From assembly GCF_002094885.1 (NCBI RefSeq), contig NZ_MSIT01000003.1:62001-126000 (forward strand): 64,000 bases of DNA, in the 5' to 3' direction. The translations under genes and the position numbers were made by a program. The notes under the pieces were generated by a model, which ran no database searches, was not told where the DNA came from, and saw nothing but the letters and a program-made list of their open reading frames with translations. Origin of the DNA: Salibaculum halophilum. GTDB lineage: Bacteria > Pseudomonadota > Alphaproteobacteria > Rhodobacterales > Rhodobacteraceae. Shown piece by piece: positions 9,937-18,664 of the stretch. Within the stretch, counting starts at the first letter, position 1; every line of letters begins with the position of its first letter.

Positions 9937-11325
9937 ATGGCATCCTATGACGTCATCATCATCGGCTCCGGCCCCGGCGGCTATGTCTGTGCGATCCGCT
10001 GCGCGCAACTGGGCCTGAAAACGGCCGTTGTCGAGGGGCGCGAGACGCTGGGCGGCACCTGCCTGAACGTGGGCTGCATCCCCTCCAAGGCGCTGCTGCA
10101 CGCCACGCACATGCTGCACGAGGCCGAGCACAATTTCACCGAGATGGGCCTGAAGGGCAAAAGCCCCTCGGTCGACTGGACACAGATGATGGCCTACAAG
10201 GACAAGACCATCGGCCAGAACACGCAAGGCATCGAATACCTGTTCAAGAAGAACAAGATCGACTGGCTCAAGGGCTGGGGCTCGATCCCCGAGGCCGGCA
10301 AGGTCAAGGTCGGCAACGACACCCACGAGGCCAAGCACATCATCATCGCCAGCGGGTCCGACGTGGCCAGCCTGCCCGGCGTCGAGATCGACGAGGACAC
10401 CGTCGTCTCCTCGACCGGGGCGCTGTCACTCAAGAAACCGCCCAAGAAGCTGGTCGTGATCGGCGCCGGCATCATCGGGCTGGAACTGGGCAGCGTCTAC
10501 CAGCGCCTCGGCGCCGAGGTGACGGTGATCGAATACCTCGACGCGATCACGCCCGGCATGGACGGCGAGGTGCAGAAAGGGTTCCAGAAACTGCTGAAAA
10601 AACAGGGCATGACGTTTGTGATGGGGGCCGCCGTTCAGGGGGTCGAGACGCTCAAGACCAAGGCCAAGGTGACCTACAAGCTGCGCAAGGACGACAGCGA
10701 GCATGTGCTGGACGCCGACACGGTGCTGGTCGCCACCGGCCGCAAGCCCTACACCGACGGGCTGGGGCTGGAGTCGCTGGGCGTCGAGATGACCGATCGC
10801 GGCCAGGTCAAGACCGACGCGAATTTCGCCACCAACGTGCCGGGCGTTTATGCCATCGGCGACGCGATTACCGGGCCGATGCTGGCCCACAAGGCCGAGG
10901 ACGACGGCATGGCCCTTGCCGAGACCCTGGCCGGCCAGGCCGGGCACGTCGATTACAACCTGGTGCCGGGCGTGATCTACACCCACCCCGAGGTCGCCAA
11001 CGTCGGCCAGACCGAGGAACAGCTCAAGGAGGCCGGCCGCGCCTACAAGGTCGGCAAGTTCTCCTTCATGGGCAACGGGCGGGCCAAGGCGAATTTCGCC
11101 GGTGACGGGTTCGTCAAGATCCTGGCCGACAAGGAAACCGACCGCATCCTGGGCTGTCACATCATCGGCCCGGCGGCGGGCGACCTGATCCACGAGGTCT
11201 GCGTGGCCATGGAATTCGGCGCCGCGGCCGAGGATCTGGCGCGGACCAGCCACGCTCACCCGACCTATTCCGAGGCGGTGCGCGAGGCCGCCCTGGCCTG
11301 CGGCGACGGCCCGATCCACAGCTGA
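9937..11325 (+). CDS. lpd: dihydrolipoyl dehydrogenase (E3)
   Basis: Flavoprotein E3 of the 2-oxoglutarate dehydrogenase complex, re-oxidising dihydrolipoyl groups with NAD. The 462 residues have the FAD site [13 protein letters not shown] at the N-terminus, the redox-active disulfide Cys42/Cys47 in [13 protein letters not shown], the NAD-binding [12 protein letters not shown], a second FAD motif [16 protein letters not shown], and the C-terminal HAHPTYSEA that supplies the catalytic His-Glu pair. It is the last gene of the suc block and is followed by a strong terminator. With SucA and SucB it gives the complete complex; it may also serve pyruvate dehydrogenase or glycine cleavage. Confidence 0.97.
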   Translation: MASYDVIIIGSGPGGYVCAIRCAQLGLKTAVVEGRETLGGTCLNVGCIPSKALLHATHMLHEAEHNFTEMGLKGKSPSVDWTQMMAYKDKTIGQNTQGIEYLFKKNKIDWLKGWGSIPEAGKVKVGNDTHEAKHIIIASGSDVASLPGVEIDEDTVVSSTGALSLKKPPKKLVVIGAGIIGLELGSVYQRLGAEVTVIEYLDAITPGMDGEVQKGFQKLLKKQGMTFVMGAAVQGVETLKTKAKVTYKLRKDDSEHVLDADTVLVATGRKPYTDGLGLESLGVEMTDRGQVKTDANFATNVPGVYAIGDAITGPMLAHKAEDDGMALAETLAGQAGHVDYNLVPGVIYTHPEVANVGQTEEQLKEAGRAYKVGKFSFMGNGRAKANFAGDGFVKILADKETDRILGCHIIGPAAGDLIHEVCVAMEFGAAAEDLARTSHAHPTYSEAVREAALACGDGPIHS

Positions 11326-11351
11326 TCCGGCGCCGGACCATCTACAAGAGA

Positions 11352-11381
11352 GGGCCCCGCATCCCGCCGGGGCCCTTTTTT
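11352..11381 (+). terminator. intrinsic terminator ending the suc-lpd block
   Basis: GGGCCCCG pairs with CGGGGCCC around a short loop, followed by six T residues, 27 bp after the lpd stop. It is the only strong terminator seen between mdh and the end of lpd. Confidence 0.85.
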
Positions 11382-11476
11382 CGTCGCCGGCCGCAAATCG
11401 CCGCGGCGCTGTCGAAAACCTGCCCCAAAGACGTGCCAACCTCGGATCAGATCAACGCCACAGCAGGATCGATCCG

Positions 11477-12325
11477 ATGCAACAGGTTCTTGCCCGACTT
11501 GCCCTTGCCCTTGTGTTGACCCTCTCGATCGCGCCCCCCGCCAAGGCCGAGTCGAGCGGCGGGATGTGGCGGCAAGAGCTTTTTCGGCTGTCCGACACTG
11601 GAATACCCACCGCATCGGGCGGCACCTTCGCCCTGTGCCACCTTGTCGAGTCCCTGACCGTGGCCTCGATCCCGGTCCGCTCCAAGATCACGTCCTATGC
11701 CCTGTCCGAGGAAGACTGCACCGGCACCGCGTATCGGCCGTTATCACCCACAGCCTTCGACCAGGCCCAGGCGGCCGGGGCGCTGCCGGCCGACCTGCCG
11801 GCCACGCCACGGATGACGCCGCAGAGGCTCGTCGCGGGCCATGCCGGGCCGATTGTCCTAGCCGGGGTATTGTTTTTCGCCATCCTGGCCTGGTTGATCC
11901 ACGGCCGCCTGGAACGTGGCCGCCGCCGGATTTCGGACAGCCTCGCGATCAACGCGCTGGCGGCGATGTCCCATGTGGCGATATCGGACGGGGACGTTGA
12001 CGACCGCGAGGTCGCGCACATCGCCGTTGTCCTGACCGGCCTGACCGGGCGCAGCTACCCGCCGACCCGGGTGCGCGACATGATCTACCAGGTGCAATCC
12101 CATATCGGCGATATCGACGCGCTTGGCGACGGCCTGAGCGAGGACGAATGCCGGATCGTGATGGAATCGGCGCTGCGTGTTGCCGTGGCCGATGGCCGGA
12201 TTCATCCCAGCGCCTACCAGCAGATCAGCAAGATCGCGCACCGGCTGCGCATCGGCGGGGCGGACTTTCGCGATGCGCTGGCACGGATCGCAGCGACCAT
12301 GACACCTGGCACCAAGGCCGCCTGA
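11477..12325 (+). CDS. membrane protein with cytoplasmic TerB-like domain
   Basis: A 282-residue protein in three parts. First a signal peptide (residues 1-24, ending PPAKA). Then a short exported region with two or three Cys (ALCHLV, EEDCTGTAYRPLS), a membrane helix near residues 123-143 (AGPIVLAGVLFFAILAWLIH), and a cytoplasmic domain from about 155. That last domain has two TerB-like halves, each with acidic metal-binding motifs: AISDGDVDDREVAHIA and AVADGRIHPSAYQQI. TerB/DjlA-type domains occur in tellurite-resistance and stress proteins; a precise role is unknown. It has its own ATG and stands alone between lpd and the convergent gntR gene, whose stop codon directly abuts its own. Confidence 0.65.
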   Translation: MQQVLARLALALVLTLSIAPPAKAESSGGMWRQELFRLSDTGIPTASGGTFALCHLVESLTVASIPVRSKITSYALSEEDCTGTAYRPLSPTAFDQAQAAGALPADLPATPRMTPQRLVAGHAGPIVLAGVLFFAILAWLIHGRLERGRRRISDSLAINALAAMSHVAISDGDVDDREVAHIAVVLTGLTGRSYPPTRVRDMIYQVQSHIGDIDALGDGLSEDECRIVMESALRVAVADGRIHPSAYQQISKIAHRLRIGGADFRDALARIAATMTPGTKAA

Positions 12326-12976
12326 TCATACCTTCAGCATCCGCAATCCCTGCGTGGCGTCGCTACGCACCGCCAGACGCAGGCCGGGTTCGTCGCCGGC
12401 CTTGAGGGCGGCCAGGATCAGCTTGTGATTACGGGGCGGCTCGGTCCGTCGCAACTGGCCATAGAGCTTGGACATGGTCGGCCCCAGCTGCAGCCAGACG
12501 GTTTCGGTGATGGCCAGCATCGCCGGGGCCTGAGAGCGCAAATAGAGCGTGCGATGGAATTCCAGGTTCAGGCGGATATAGCCGCTGGCATCGTGCCGGG
12601 CGATCATCTGCCGGACCCGGCCATTGATCTCTTCCAGCCGCTCGATCAGTGTCAGATGCGCGCGTGGCAGCGCCCGGCTGGCCAGTTCCGGCTCCAGAAG
12701 GGCGCGCAGGGCGGCCAGTTCCTCGATGCGTTCGTTCGACAGCTCGGGGGTGAAGACCCGCCCCGACGAGGACAGCGACAGCGCGCCCTCGGCCACGAGA
12801 CGGCGCACCGCCTCGCGCGCGGGGGTCATCGAGACACCGAAGTCCTTGCCGATGCCGCGCAGCGTCAGGTGCTGGCCCGGGTGAATCTCGCCGTGCAGGA
12901 TGCGCAGCCGCAGAGCCCTGTAAACCCGGTCATGGGCAGCACCGGTGGGTTCCGTGGCCTTGGAATGAATAAGCAT
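12326..12976 (-). CDS. GntR family regulator, FCD (FadR) type
   Basis: Transcription regulator of 216 residues. The N-terminal winged helix (residues about 15-80) has VYRALRLRILHGEIHPGQHL and the recognition helix FGVSMTPAREAVRRLVAEG. The C-terminal all-helical FCD ligand domain (about 90-210) contains LEFHRTLYLRSQ and the metal-binding His pattern typical of the family, for which organic acids are common ligands. A GTGATCAC palindrome lies 9-16 bp upstream of its ATG, and two identical palindromes lie upstream of sucC 11 kb away, suggesting self-control and control of the TCA operon. This is inferred from motif sharing only. The gene is convergent with the TerB-like gene, the two stop codons being adjacent. 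Confidence 0.88.
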   Translation of the reverse strand: MLIHSKATEPTGAAHDRVYRALRLRILHGEIHPGQHLTLRGIGKDFGVSMTPAREAVRRLVAEGALSLSSSGRVFTPELSNERIEELAALRALLEPELASRALPRAHLTLIERLEEINGRVRQMIARHDASGYIRLNLEFHRTLYLRSQAPAMLAITETVWLQLGPTMSKLYGQLRRTEPPRNHKLILAALKAGDEPGLRLAVRSDATQGLRMLKV

Positions 12977-12984
12977 GGCTCTTT

Positions 12985-12992
12985 GTGATCAC
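12985..12992. promoter_or_regulatory. candidate autoregulatory operator of the GntR gene
   Basis: GTGATCAC, within TTTGTGATCACGAAA, lies just upstream of the gntR ATG at 12976. The 11-base string GTGATCACAAA is identical, on the opposite strand, to that at 1543-1553 upstream of sucC. The position over the translation start region suits repression. Confidence 0.4.
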
Positions 12993-13032
12993 GAAACGAC
13001 GCGCCGTCAATCTCGGGCCTGCTTGCGCGTGA

Positions 13033-13722
13033 TCAGTCAAAGCGGATGCGATGCAGCGCGGTGCCCTCTTCGCGCAGCCACCGGCGCGGGCCGGCGTGGT
13101 CGGGAAACAGCCGCGTCACTGCGGCCCAGAAGGCCGGGGAGTGGTCCATGTGCGACAGGTGCGCCACCTCGTGCGCGGCGACATAATCCAGCACCGCCGT
13201 GGGGGCCATGATCAACCGCCAGGAAAACATCAGGTCCCCGCGCGCCGAGCAGGACCCCCAGCGCGAGCGCGTGTCGCGCAGCGTGATCCGGCCATGGGGC
13301 CGGCCCAGTACAGCCGCGTGCCGGTCACAGGCGGCGACCAACACCTCGCGGGCCTGGGTCTTTAGAAAGCCCGCCAGCCGCGGGCCCAGCCGGTCCGCCT
13401 CTGGCGGGGCCAGCAGGCGGTCGCCGTCGAGCCGCACGCCGCGCCGCGCGCCGGGCACAAGCGTCACCCGGCCCCCGCGGAAGGGCAGCGTCTGGCCGAA
13501 GGCGGGTCGCTGTTCGGGGACGACGCTGGCCAGTTGTGCGCGCAGCCAGCCCGACCGGTCCTGCACGAAGGCGCGGGCCTCGCGTTCGGGCACGCGCGCG
13601 GGGAGCGTCAGGGTGGCGCGCCCGTCCAGCCGCGACACCCGCAGCGTCAGCCGCCGCGCCCGCGCGGTGCGCCGGATATCAACCTCAATCGGAGGGTTGC
13701 CTTCAACGACCAGACGGCCCAT
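13033..13722 (-). CDS. YgjP-like (DUF45) zinc metallopeptidase
   Basis: Predicted zinc metallopeptidase of 229 residues, of the YgjP/DUF45 (M48-related) family. The hallmark features are seen: TLRDTRSRWGSCSARGDLMF, then the zinc motif AAHEVAHLSHMDHSPAFWAAV, an HExxH with a third His downstream in a DHSPAFW context. The N-terminal half is a beta-rich region with Arg-rich RRTARARRLTLRVSR. The reaction catalysed in vivo is not established for most members. ATG at 13722 is the first plausible start. The gene stands between gntR, upstream on the same strand with respect to position, and the divergent FYDLN-acid gene. Confidence 0.85.
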   Translation of the reverse strand: MGRLVVEGNPPIEVDIRRTARARRLTLRVSRLDGRATLTLPARVPEREARAFVQDRSGWLRAQLASVVPEQRPAFGQTLPFRGGRVTLVPGARRGVRLDGDRLLAPPEADRLGPRLAGFLKTQAREVLVAACDRHAAVLGRPHGRITLRDTRSRWGSCSARGDLMFSWRLIMAPTAVLDYVAAHEVAHLSHMDHSPAFWAAVTRLFPDHAGPRRWLREEGTALHRIRFD

Positions 13723-13831
13723 ACGCGCCCTTCAGGATATGCCCGCGTGTTAGTCTTTGACACGCCAAAACGCTTATGGCAGGTGGCGACGATCACGCCA
13801 AGTGCTGCCATTTCGCACAGAGGAAACAACG

Positions 13832-14161
13832 ATGCCCAAGGAAGAATGGGGAATCAAACGGGTTTGCCCGACCACCGGCAAACGGTTCTACGACCTGAAC
13901 GCCGATCCCATCGTCAGCCCCTACACGGGCGAGGTGGTCCAGGTCGAGACGGGCAAGACCCGCACCATGGTCGCCGATGCCGCGGACGCCCAGTCGAAAA
14001 AGACCGACGAGAAGAGTTCGGATGACGAGGAAATCGTCCTCGACGACAGCGGGGAAGAGTCCGAGGCCAACCTTGGCGACGACGTTCTGGAAGATGACGA
14101 CGACGACGATGTCTCGCTCGACGATCTGACCGACGTGGCCGCACCGGGCGAGGACACCTGA
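13832..14161 (+). CDS. TIGR02300 (FYDLN acid domain) protein
   Basis: Small acidic protein of 109 residues. The N-terminus MPKEEWGIKRVCPTTGKRFY continues with DLN and PIVSPYTGEVV, matching the FYDLN-acid family (TIGR02300), which is nearly restricted to alphaproteobacteria. Residues about 40-109 are low complexity and very rich in Asp and Glu (DDDDDDVSLDDL). Its function is unknown. The ATG at 13832 is preceded by an AGAGGAAACAACG ribosome site; the open frame upstream has no comparable site. A hairpin with a short T-run follows the gene. Confidence 0.9.
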   Translation: MPKEEWGIKRVCPTTGKRFYDLNADPIVSPYTGEVVQVETGKTRTMVADAADAQSKKTDEKSSDDEEIVLDDSGEESEANLGDDVLEDDDDDDVSLDDLTDVAAPGEDT

Positions 14162-14174
14162 CGCCACCAGAGAA

Positions 14175-14195
14175 TCCGGCGCGGGCCGGAATTTT
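14175..14195 (+). terminator. probable terminator after the FYDLN gene
   Basis: TCCGGC pairs with GCCGGA around a GCGG loop, followed by ATTTT, 13 bp after the stop codon. The stem is short but GC-only in its core. It lies between this gene and the tRNA gene. Confidence 0.5.
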
Positions 14196-14259
14196 CGCTT
14201 GATCTCCTCCGCGCCCGTGCGTAGAGACCACGACGTTGCCGCAGGGCAATGACACTGAT

Positions 14260-14335
<76 letters not shown>

Positions 14336-14434
14336 TTCTCTTTCAATGTCAGCATGATAGCCGGGCGACGGGCGTGTTCGCCCTGCGCGTTCTCTTACAC
14401 CCTGCAGGGGCACTACCCCCGCGTTCCGACACGG

Positions 14435-14451
14435 AGCCGCTCACAGCGGCT
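14435..14451 (-). terminator. 3' hairpin of the galactoside operon
   Basis: AGCCGCT and AGCGGCT form a perfect 7-bp inverted repeat around CAC, spanning the beta-galactosidase stop codon (14441-14443). There is no T-run, so it may protect the mRNA end or assist Rho-dependent termination instead of acting as a classic terminator. Confidence 0.35.
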
Positions 14452-16357
14452 GACGCAGGACCCCGGCGGGCGGCAGGTCTCCGGCGTCGGTCGTGACCGT
14501 GGCGTCGGTGTAGTTGAACCAGAACCGCTCGGTGCCCGTGTCGCGGATGCGCACACCCTCGGGCATGGGGCGCAACGTCAGCCCGGCGCGGTCGGCCAGA
14601 TCGGCCACCAGCCGGTCGAACCCCGGCCCGTCCAGCCAGCCCGCCAGATAAGTCAGCACCCCGAAGCGCCGCGCCACCGGCTGGCCGGTTTCCGTTTCAA
14701 GCTCGGTCTCGCCCGCGCCCGCGATCTCGTCGAGGTAGCCGGTGACGGCCCCGCCCCCGGCTAGCGGCACGGGCATGTCGGGGCGCATCGACTCGACGCG
14801 GGTCACTTTCAGATCGATCCCGGGCAGGTCCGGCGGCAGCGCGGCGGGGATGGCCATGTCGCGGGTGCGCGCCGCGGCGCGGGGGCCGAGCACCACCTGC
14901 GCCTCGGTTTCCAACAGCGCCGCCTTCAGATCATTGGGCAGGATCATCAGACCGGGCGCCAAAATCGCCCGGTAGCCCGTCAGTGCCGCGGCCTCGGGGC
15001 GGACGATGTCCACCGACAGCCCGGCCCGGCGCAGCGCGCGGTAACCCTCGAACACCAGCCCGAAATACGAAAGCCCCGCGCCATGCGGCTGCACGTCCCA
15101 GGCCCAGTCGGCCTCGTAGTCGAAGATCAGCGCCACGGGCGCCTGCGCGGGCTGCACCTGGGGCGCCTCGGTGATCTCGGCGGCGACCTGCCGGGCCTCG
15201 TCCATCGCGGGGGCCTCGGCGCTGTCGGGGCGCAGCAGGCCCGCGTGCATCTGTTCCTGCGCGAACGGTGCCTGGCGCCAGCGGAAATAGCAGACCGCCT
15301 CGGCCCCGTGCGCAAAGGCCTCCCACGTCCAGAGCCGCACCATGCCCGGCAGCGGCGCGGGGTTGTAGGGTGCCCAGTTCACCGGGCCGGGCTGCTGTTC
15401 CATCACCCACCAGCGCCCGCGCCCCACGGCGCGGTACAGATCATGGTGAAAGGCCTGGAAATCCGGGTCGCCCTGGCGGGTGTAGCGGCGCTTGTGCGAG
15501 TCCCCGGCCCCGACGACGTTTTCCAGAAAGCCCAGCGGGTAGCTATCCCAGGAGGCGATATCCAGATCATCGCCCACCGCGTAGTGGTCGAAATCCGTGA
15601 CCCGGCCCATGTAGTTATGCGCGATGGGCGCGTCGGACCGGGCGCGGATGATCTCGGCCTGCGCGCGGTTGAACCGCACCACCTGGTCAGAGCTGAACCG
15701 CCGGAAGTCCAGCACATGCGAGGGGTTCGGTTCCGTCACGGTCAGATTGGGGAGGTCCACGTCATCGAAACGGGCATAGTCCATCGACCAGAAGACATTG
15801 CCCCAGGCGCGGTTGAGCGCCTGCACCGACTGGTACCGTTGCGCCAGCCAGTCGCGAAAGGCCGCCCGCGCGGCTTGGGAATAGGACAGGATGGTGTCGT
15901 GACAGCCGTATTCGTTGTCCGTTTGCCAGGCCGCGACGTAGGGATTGCGGCCATAGCGGTCGGCCATGAGCGTGACGATCCGGCGGCATTCCTCAAGATA
16001 GCCCGCGTGGCTGAAACAGTAATGCCGGCGCGAACCGAACTTGCGCGGGTGGCCCTGCGCATCGACGGCCAGCATGTCGGGGTGCTTGTCCACCACCCAG
16101 CGCGGCGGCGTCGCGGTGGGCGTGCCCAGCACCACTTTCAGCCCCGCTTGCCCCAGGACCGCGATGGCGCGGTCCAGCCAGTCCCAGCGCAGATCGCCCG
16201 GCGCGGGCTCGATCCGGGCCCAGGCGAACTCGCCGATGCGCACCCAGGTCAGCCCGGCGGCGGCCATGCGCGCGGCGTCCTCTTCCCAGACCTCTTCGGG
16301 CCAGTGTTCCGGGTAATAACAGGTGCCAAGCGTGCGCTGCATCGGGGCCTCGGGCAT
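14441..16357 (-). CDS. GH42 beta-galactosidase
   Basis: Beta-galactosidase of glycoside hydrolase family 42, 638 residues, splitting terminal beta-galactosides such as lactose or galacto-oligosaccharides. The N-terminal TIM barrel starts LGTCYYPEHWPEEVWEEDAA and has the acid/base Glu in AAWQTDNEYGCHDT and the nucleophile Glu in VMEQQPGPVNWAP. The middle glutamine-amidotransferase-like trimerisation domain (from about residue 400) and a short beta C-terminal domain are both present, so the protein is full length. No signal peptide is seen, so it acts in the cytoplasm on imported sugar. It is the last gene of the operon, 8 bp after dgoA. An internal ATG six codons in (MQRTLGT) is an alternative start. 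Confidence 0.93.
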   Translation of the reverse strand: MPEAPMQRTLGTCYYPEHWPEEVWEEDAARMAAAGLTWVRIGEFAWARIEPAPGDLRWDWLDRAIAVLGQAGLKVVLGTPTATPPRWVVDKHPDMLAVDAQGHPRKFGSRRHYCFSHAGYLEECRRIVTLMADRYGRNPYVAAWQTDNEYGCHDTILSYSQAARAAFRDWLAQRYQSVQALNRAWGNVFWSMDYARFDDVDLPNLTVTEPNPSHVLDFRRFSSDQVVRFNRAQAEIIRARSDAPIAHNYMGRVTDFDHYAVGDDLDIASWDSYPLGFLENVVGAGDSHKRRYTRQGDPDFQAFHHDLYRAVGRGRWWVMEQQPGPVNWAPYNPAPLPGMVRLWTWEAFAHGAEAVCYFRWRQAPFAQEQMHAGLLRPDSAEAPAMDEARQVAAEITEAPQVQPAQAPVALIFDYEADWAWDVQPHGAGLSYFGLVFEGYRALRRAGLSVDIVRPEAAALTGYRAILAPGLMILPNDLKAALLETEAQVVLGPRAAARTRDMAIPAALPPDLPGIDLKVTRVESMRPDMPVPLAGGGAVTGYLDEIAGAGETELETETGQPVARRFGVLTYLAGWLDGPGFDRLVADLADRAGLTLRPMPEGVRIRDTGTERFWFNYTDATVTTDAGDLPPAGVLRQPL

Positions 16358-16365
16358 GTCGGGTT

Positions 16366-16971
16366 TCAGGAAAGGGTTGCGTCGTAAGCGGCGACGGCCG
16401 CGGCCGCCAGATCGGCCACGCGGGCGGCATCAAATCCCGGCTTGTAGAGGCTCGTGCCCAGCCCGAAGCCGGTGATCCCGGCGGCGCGCCAGTCGGCGAA
16501 ATCGGCCGGGCCGACCCCGCCCACCGCGTATGTCGCAACTGTGGGCGGCAGGACGGCCGACAGGGCCTTGAACCCGTCCAGCCCCAGCTTGAAGGCCGGA
16601 AAGAACTTCAGCCCGTCGGCGCCGTGGCGCAGGGCGGTGAAGCACTCGGTCGCGGTAAAGACCCCGGGAAAGGACGCCATGCCATGGGCCTTGGTCGCGG
16701 CGATGACATCCGCGTTCGTATCTGGCGAGACGACCATGCCCGCGCCGATCCCGGCCAGCCGCGCCACCGCGTCGGTGTCCAGCACCGTGCCCGCCCCGAT
16801 CGTCGCGCTGTCGCCGGCATGGGCGATCATGCGCGCGACGCTGTCGTAGGGGTCGGGCGAGTTCAGCGGCACCTCGATGCGGGTGATACCGGCCGCGATC
16901 AGGGCCTCGGTGATGGCGATGGCCTCGTGCGGCTGCACCCCGCGCAGGATGGCGATGATGTGCCGGGTCAT
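16366..16971 (-). CDS. dgoA: 2-dehydro-3-deoxy-6-phosphogalactonate aldolase
   Basis: Class I aldolase of the KDPG/KDPGal family, 201 residues, cleaving 2-keto-3-deoxy-6-phosphogalactonate to pyruvate and glyceraldehyde 3-phosphate. Visible motifs are the catalytic Glu in TRIEVPLNSPDP, the phosphate- and pyruvate-binding GAGTVLD, and the Schiff-base Lys in GADGLKFFPAF. The C-terminal GVGP motif completes the barrel. KDPGal, as opposed to KDPG, is chosen because the gene overlaps the KDGal kinase gene (ATGA) and sits in a galactoside operon. The product enters central metabolism. Confidence 0.92.
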   Translation of the reverse strand: MTRHIIAILRGVQPHEAIAITEALIAAGITRIEVPLNSPDPYDSVARMIAHAGDSATIGAGTVLDTDAVARLAGIGAGMVVSPDTNADVIAATKAHGMASFPGVFTATECFTALRHGADGLKFFPAFKLGLDGFKALSAVLPPTVATYAVGGVGPADFADWRAAGITGFGLGTSLYKPGFDAARVADLAAAAVAAYDATLS

Positions 16972-17876
16972 TGCGCCGCCTCGCGCAGGCGGTCATGCGC
17001 GGCGCGCAGCCCCCGCAGGGCCATGCCCTCGCCCGCGACGGTGGCCACGCTCGCGCCCTGGGCGGAAAGGGCGGCGTGATAGGCCCCGGCGATCCCGCCC
17101 GCGCCGACCACGCGGATGTCCTGGCCCAGCCAGTAGGGCCGCGCCCCGGCCAGTTCCAGGCCGATCAACAGGCCCGACAACCGCGCGCGCGACGCCCCCG
17201 CCCCGGTGCCCTCGAGCAGCGCGCCCGCCCGGATCGAGAACAGCTCGGCCGCGACGGTGGCCGGGCGCGAGATGGCATCCTCGACGGCGGCGGCAAAGGC
17301 CGCGTCGACCCAGTCGCCGCCCGTCACCGAATGGCGCAGCACCGAGGCCTGTTCGAGCAGCGCGAAGACTTCGCCCGTCATGAAGGTGCGGAAACTGACG
17401 ACCTCGCCGGCGCTGATGTGCGCCCATTTCGTGTGCGTACCCGGCAGGCAGAGCACCCCGTCGAAACCAGGGGTGTCGGCCAGAAACCCGGCGATTTGGG
17501 TTTCCTCGCCGCGCATCACGTCCGGCGGCGCGACCTGCTTGATCCCCGGCACGATGAAGACGGTCAGGCGCGGATCGGCGGTTTCCACCGCGACCGCCGC
17601 AGTGATCGAGGGCGGCGCGCAGGGCACGGTGGCATACGGCGCCTCGGCCCAGCCCTGCCGCGAGCCGGCCATGCCGCAGACGATCACCGGCAGGGGGCCA
17701 CCCGCGGGCAAGGCATCCTCGACCAACGCCAGCAGCGCCGGTTCGAACTGGCCGCGCGCGAGGTTGCCCATGCCCCGGTCGGACCGGCGCTGGTCCAGCA
17801 CCGTGCCGCCCGGCCCCATCAGCCAGACCCGCAGGTGCGAGGTGCCCCAGTCCACGGCCAGCCAGTCCGGTGTCAT
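16968..17876 (-). CDS. dgoK: 2-dehydro-3-deoxygalactonokinase
   Basis: KDGal kinase, phosphorylating 2-keto-3-deoxygalactonate with ATP before aldol cleavage. The 302 residues begin MTPDWLAVDWGTSHLRVWL, the family phosphate-1 motif, followed by VIVCGMAGSRQGWAEAPY and the later CLPGTHTKWA and MTGEVFALL, all typical of DgoK. The ATG at 17876 is preferred over the one seven codons upstream because it has a GGAGGGTGAC ribosome site. It overlaps dgoA by 4 bp (ATGA), so the kinase and aldolase are translationally coupled. Confidence 0.93.
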   Translation of the reverse strand: MTPDWLAVDWGTSHLRVWLMGPGGTVLDQRRSDRGMGNLARGQFEPALLALVEDALPAGGPLPVIVCGMAGSRQGWAEAPYATVPCAPPSITAAVAVETADPRLTVFIVPGIKQVAPPDVMRGEETQIAGFLADTPGFDGVLCLPGTHTKWAHISAGEVVSFRTFMTGEVFALLEQASVLRHSVTGGDWVDAAFAAAVEDAISRPATVAAELFSIRAGALLEGTGAGASRARLSGLLIGLELAGARPYWLGQDIRVVGAGGIAGAYHAALSAQGASVATVAGEGMALRGLRAAHDRLREAAQ

Positions 17877-17896
17877 GTCACCCTCCGCGTCCCGCA

Positions 17897-18664
17897 TTAC
17901 CCCGTCACCACGACGCCGCCGTCCACGGCCATGGCCTGACCGGTCATCATCCGGCTCGACCGGGAGGCCAGGAAAAGCGTGGCCTCAACGATGTCCTGCG
18001 GCTTGAGATGTTCCTTGAGACACTGCCGGTCCATGTGCGCGGCCAGCGCCGCCGGCTCGGCCCAGAGTTCCAGCTGCTTGTCGGTCAGTACCCAGCCGGG
18101 GGCCAGCGCGTTCACCCGGACACCATCAGGGCCATGCTCGCGCGCCAGGCTGCGGGTCAGCCCGTTGATGCCGGAATTGGCCGTCGTGTAGAGCGGATAA
18201 CCCGAATTGCCCATCATGTAGCTAATCGAGGTGAAGTTGACGATGGACCCGCCGCCCAGCGCCTTCATCCCCGGCAGGACCGCCTGGCAGGCAAAGAAAT
18301 AGGCCTTGAGGTTGATCGCCATCATCCAGTCCCAGAAGGCCTCGTCCACCTCATCCGTGGTGTGGCGCTGATCGTTGGCAGCGTTGTTGACCAGCGCGCG
18401 GATGGGGCCGTTCGCGGCGGCCGCCTGCTCCATCGCCGCCCTGAGCGCCGGGATATCGGTGATGTCGCACTGGATGAACAGCGGACGGTTGCCGGTCTCG
18501 GCCGCCATCCGGTCGACAAAGTCGGTGGCGTCCGACCGGCCCACGAAGGCGACCCGCGCGCCCTGCCGCAGGAACCCCTCGGTCAGGGCCGCGCCGATGC
18601 CGGAGCCGCCACCGGTGATGAAGACGGAGGCGCCGTCGAGGTCGTGAAAGGTGGCGGTGGTCAT
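17897..18664 (-). CDS. SDR family oxidoreductase, probable galactose 1-dehydrogenase
   Basis: Short-chain dehydrogenase of 255 residues. The cofactor site is FITGGGSGIGAALTEGF; the acidic pair CDITDI and LVNNAANDQRHT are normal; the C-terminus is SSRMMTGQAMAVDGGVVVTG. In the operon the expected missing step is oxidation of D-galactose to galactonolactone, so this is the likely enzyme. Oddly, the catalytic YxxxK motif reads YTTAN: the Tyr aligns (13 residues after the Ser of FTSIS), but the Lys is Asn. Either this subfamily uses Asn there or activity is altered. It overlaps the dehydratase gene by 1 bp (ATGA), consistent with co-translation. Confidence 0.8.
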   Translation of the reverse strand: MTTATFHDLDGASVFITGGGSGIGAALTEGFLRQGARVAFVGRSDATDFVDRMAAETGNRPLFIQCDITDIPALRAAMEQAAAANGPIRALVNNAANDQRHTTDEVDEAFWDWMMAINLKAYFFACQAVLPGMKALGGGSIVNFTSISYMMGNSGYPLYTTANSGINGLTRSLAREHGPDGVRVNALAPGWVLTDKQLELWAEPAALAAHMDRQCLKEHLKPQDIVEATLFLASRSSRMMTGQAMAVDGGVVVTG

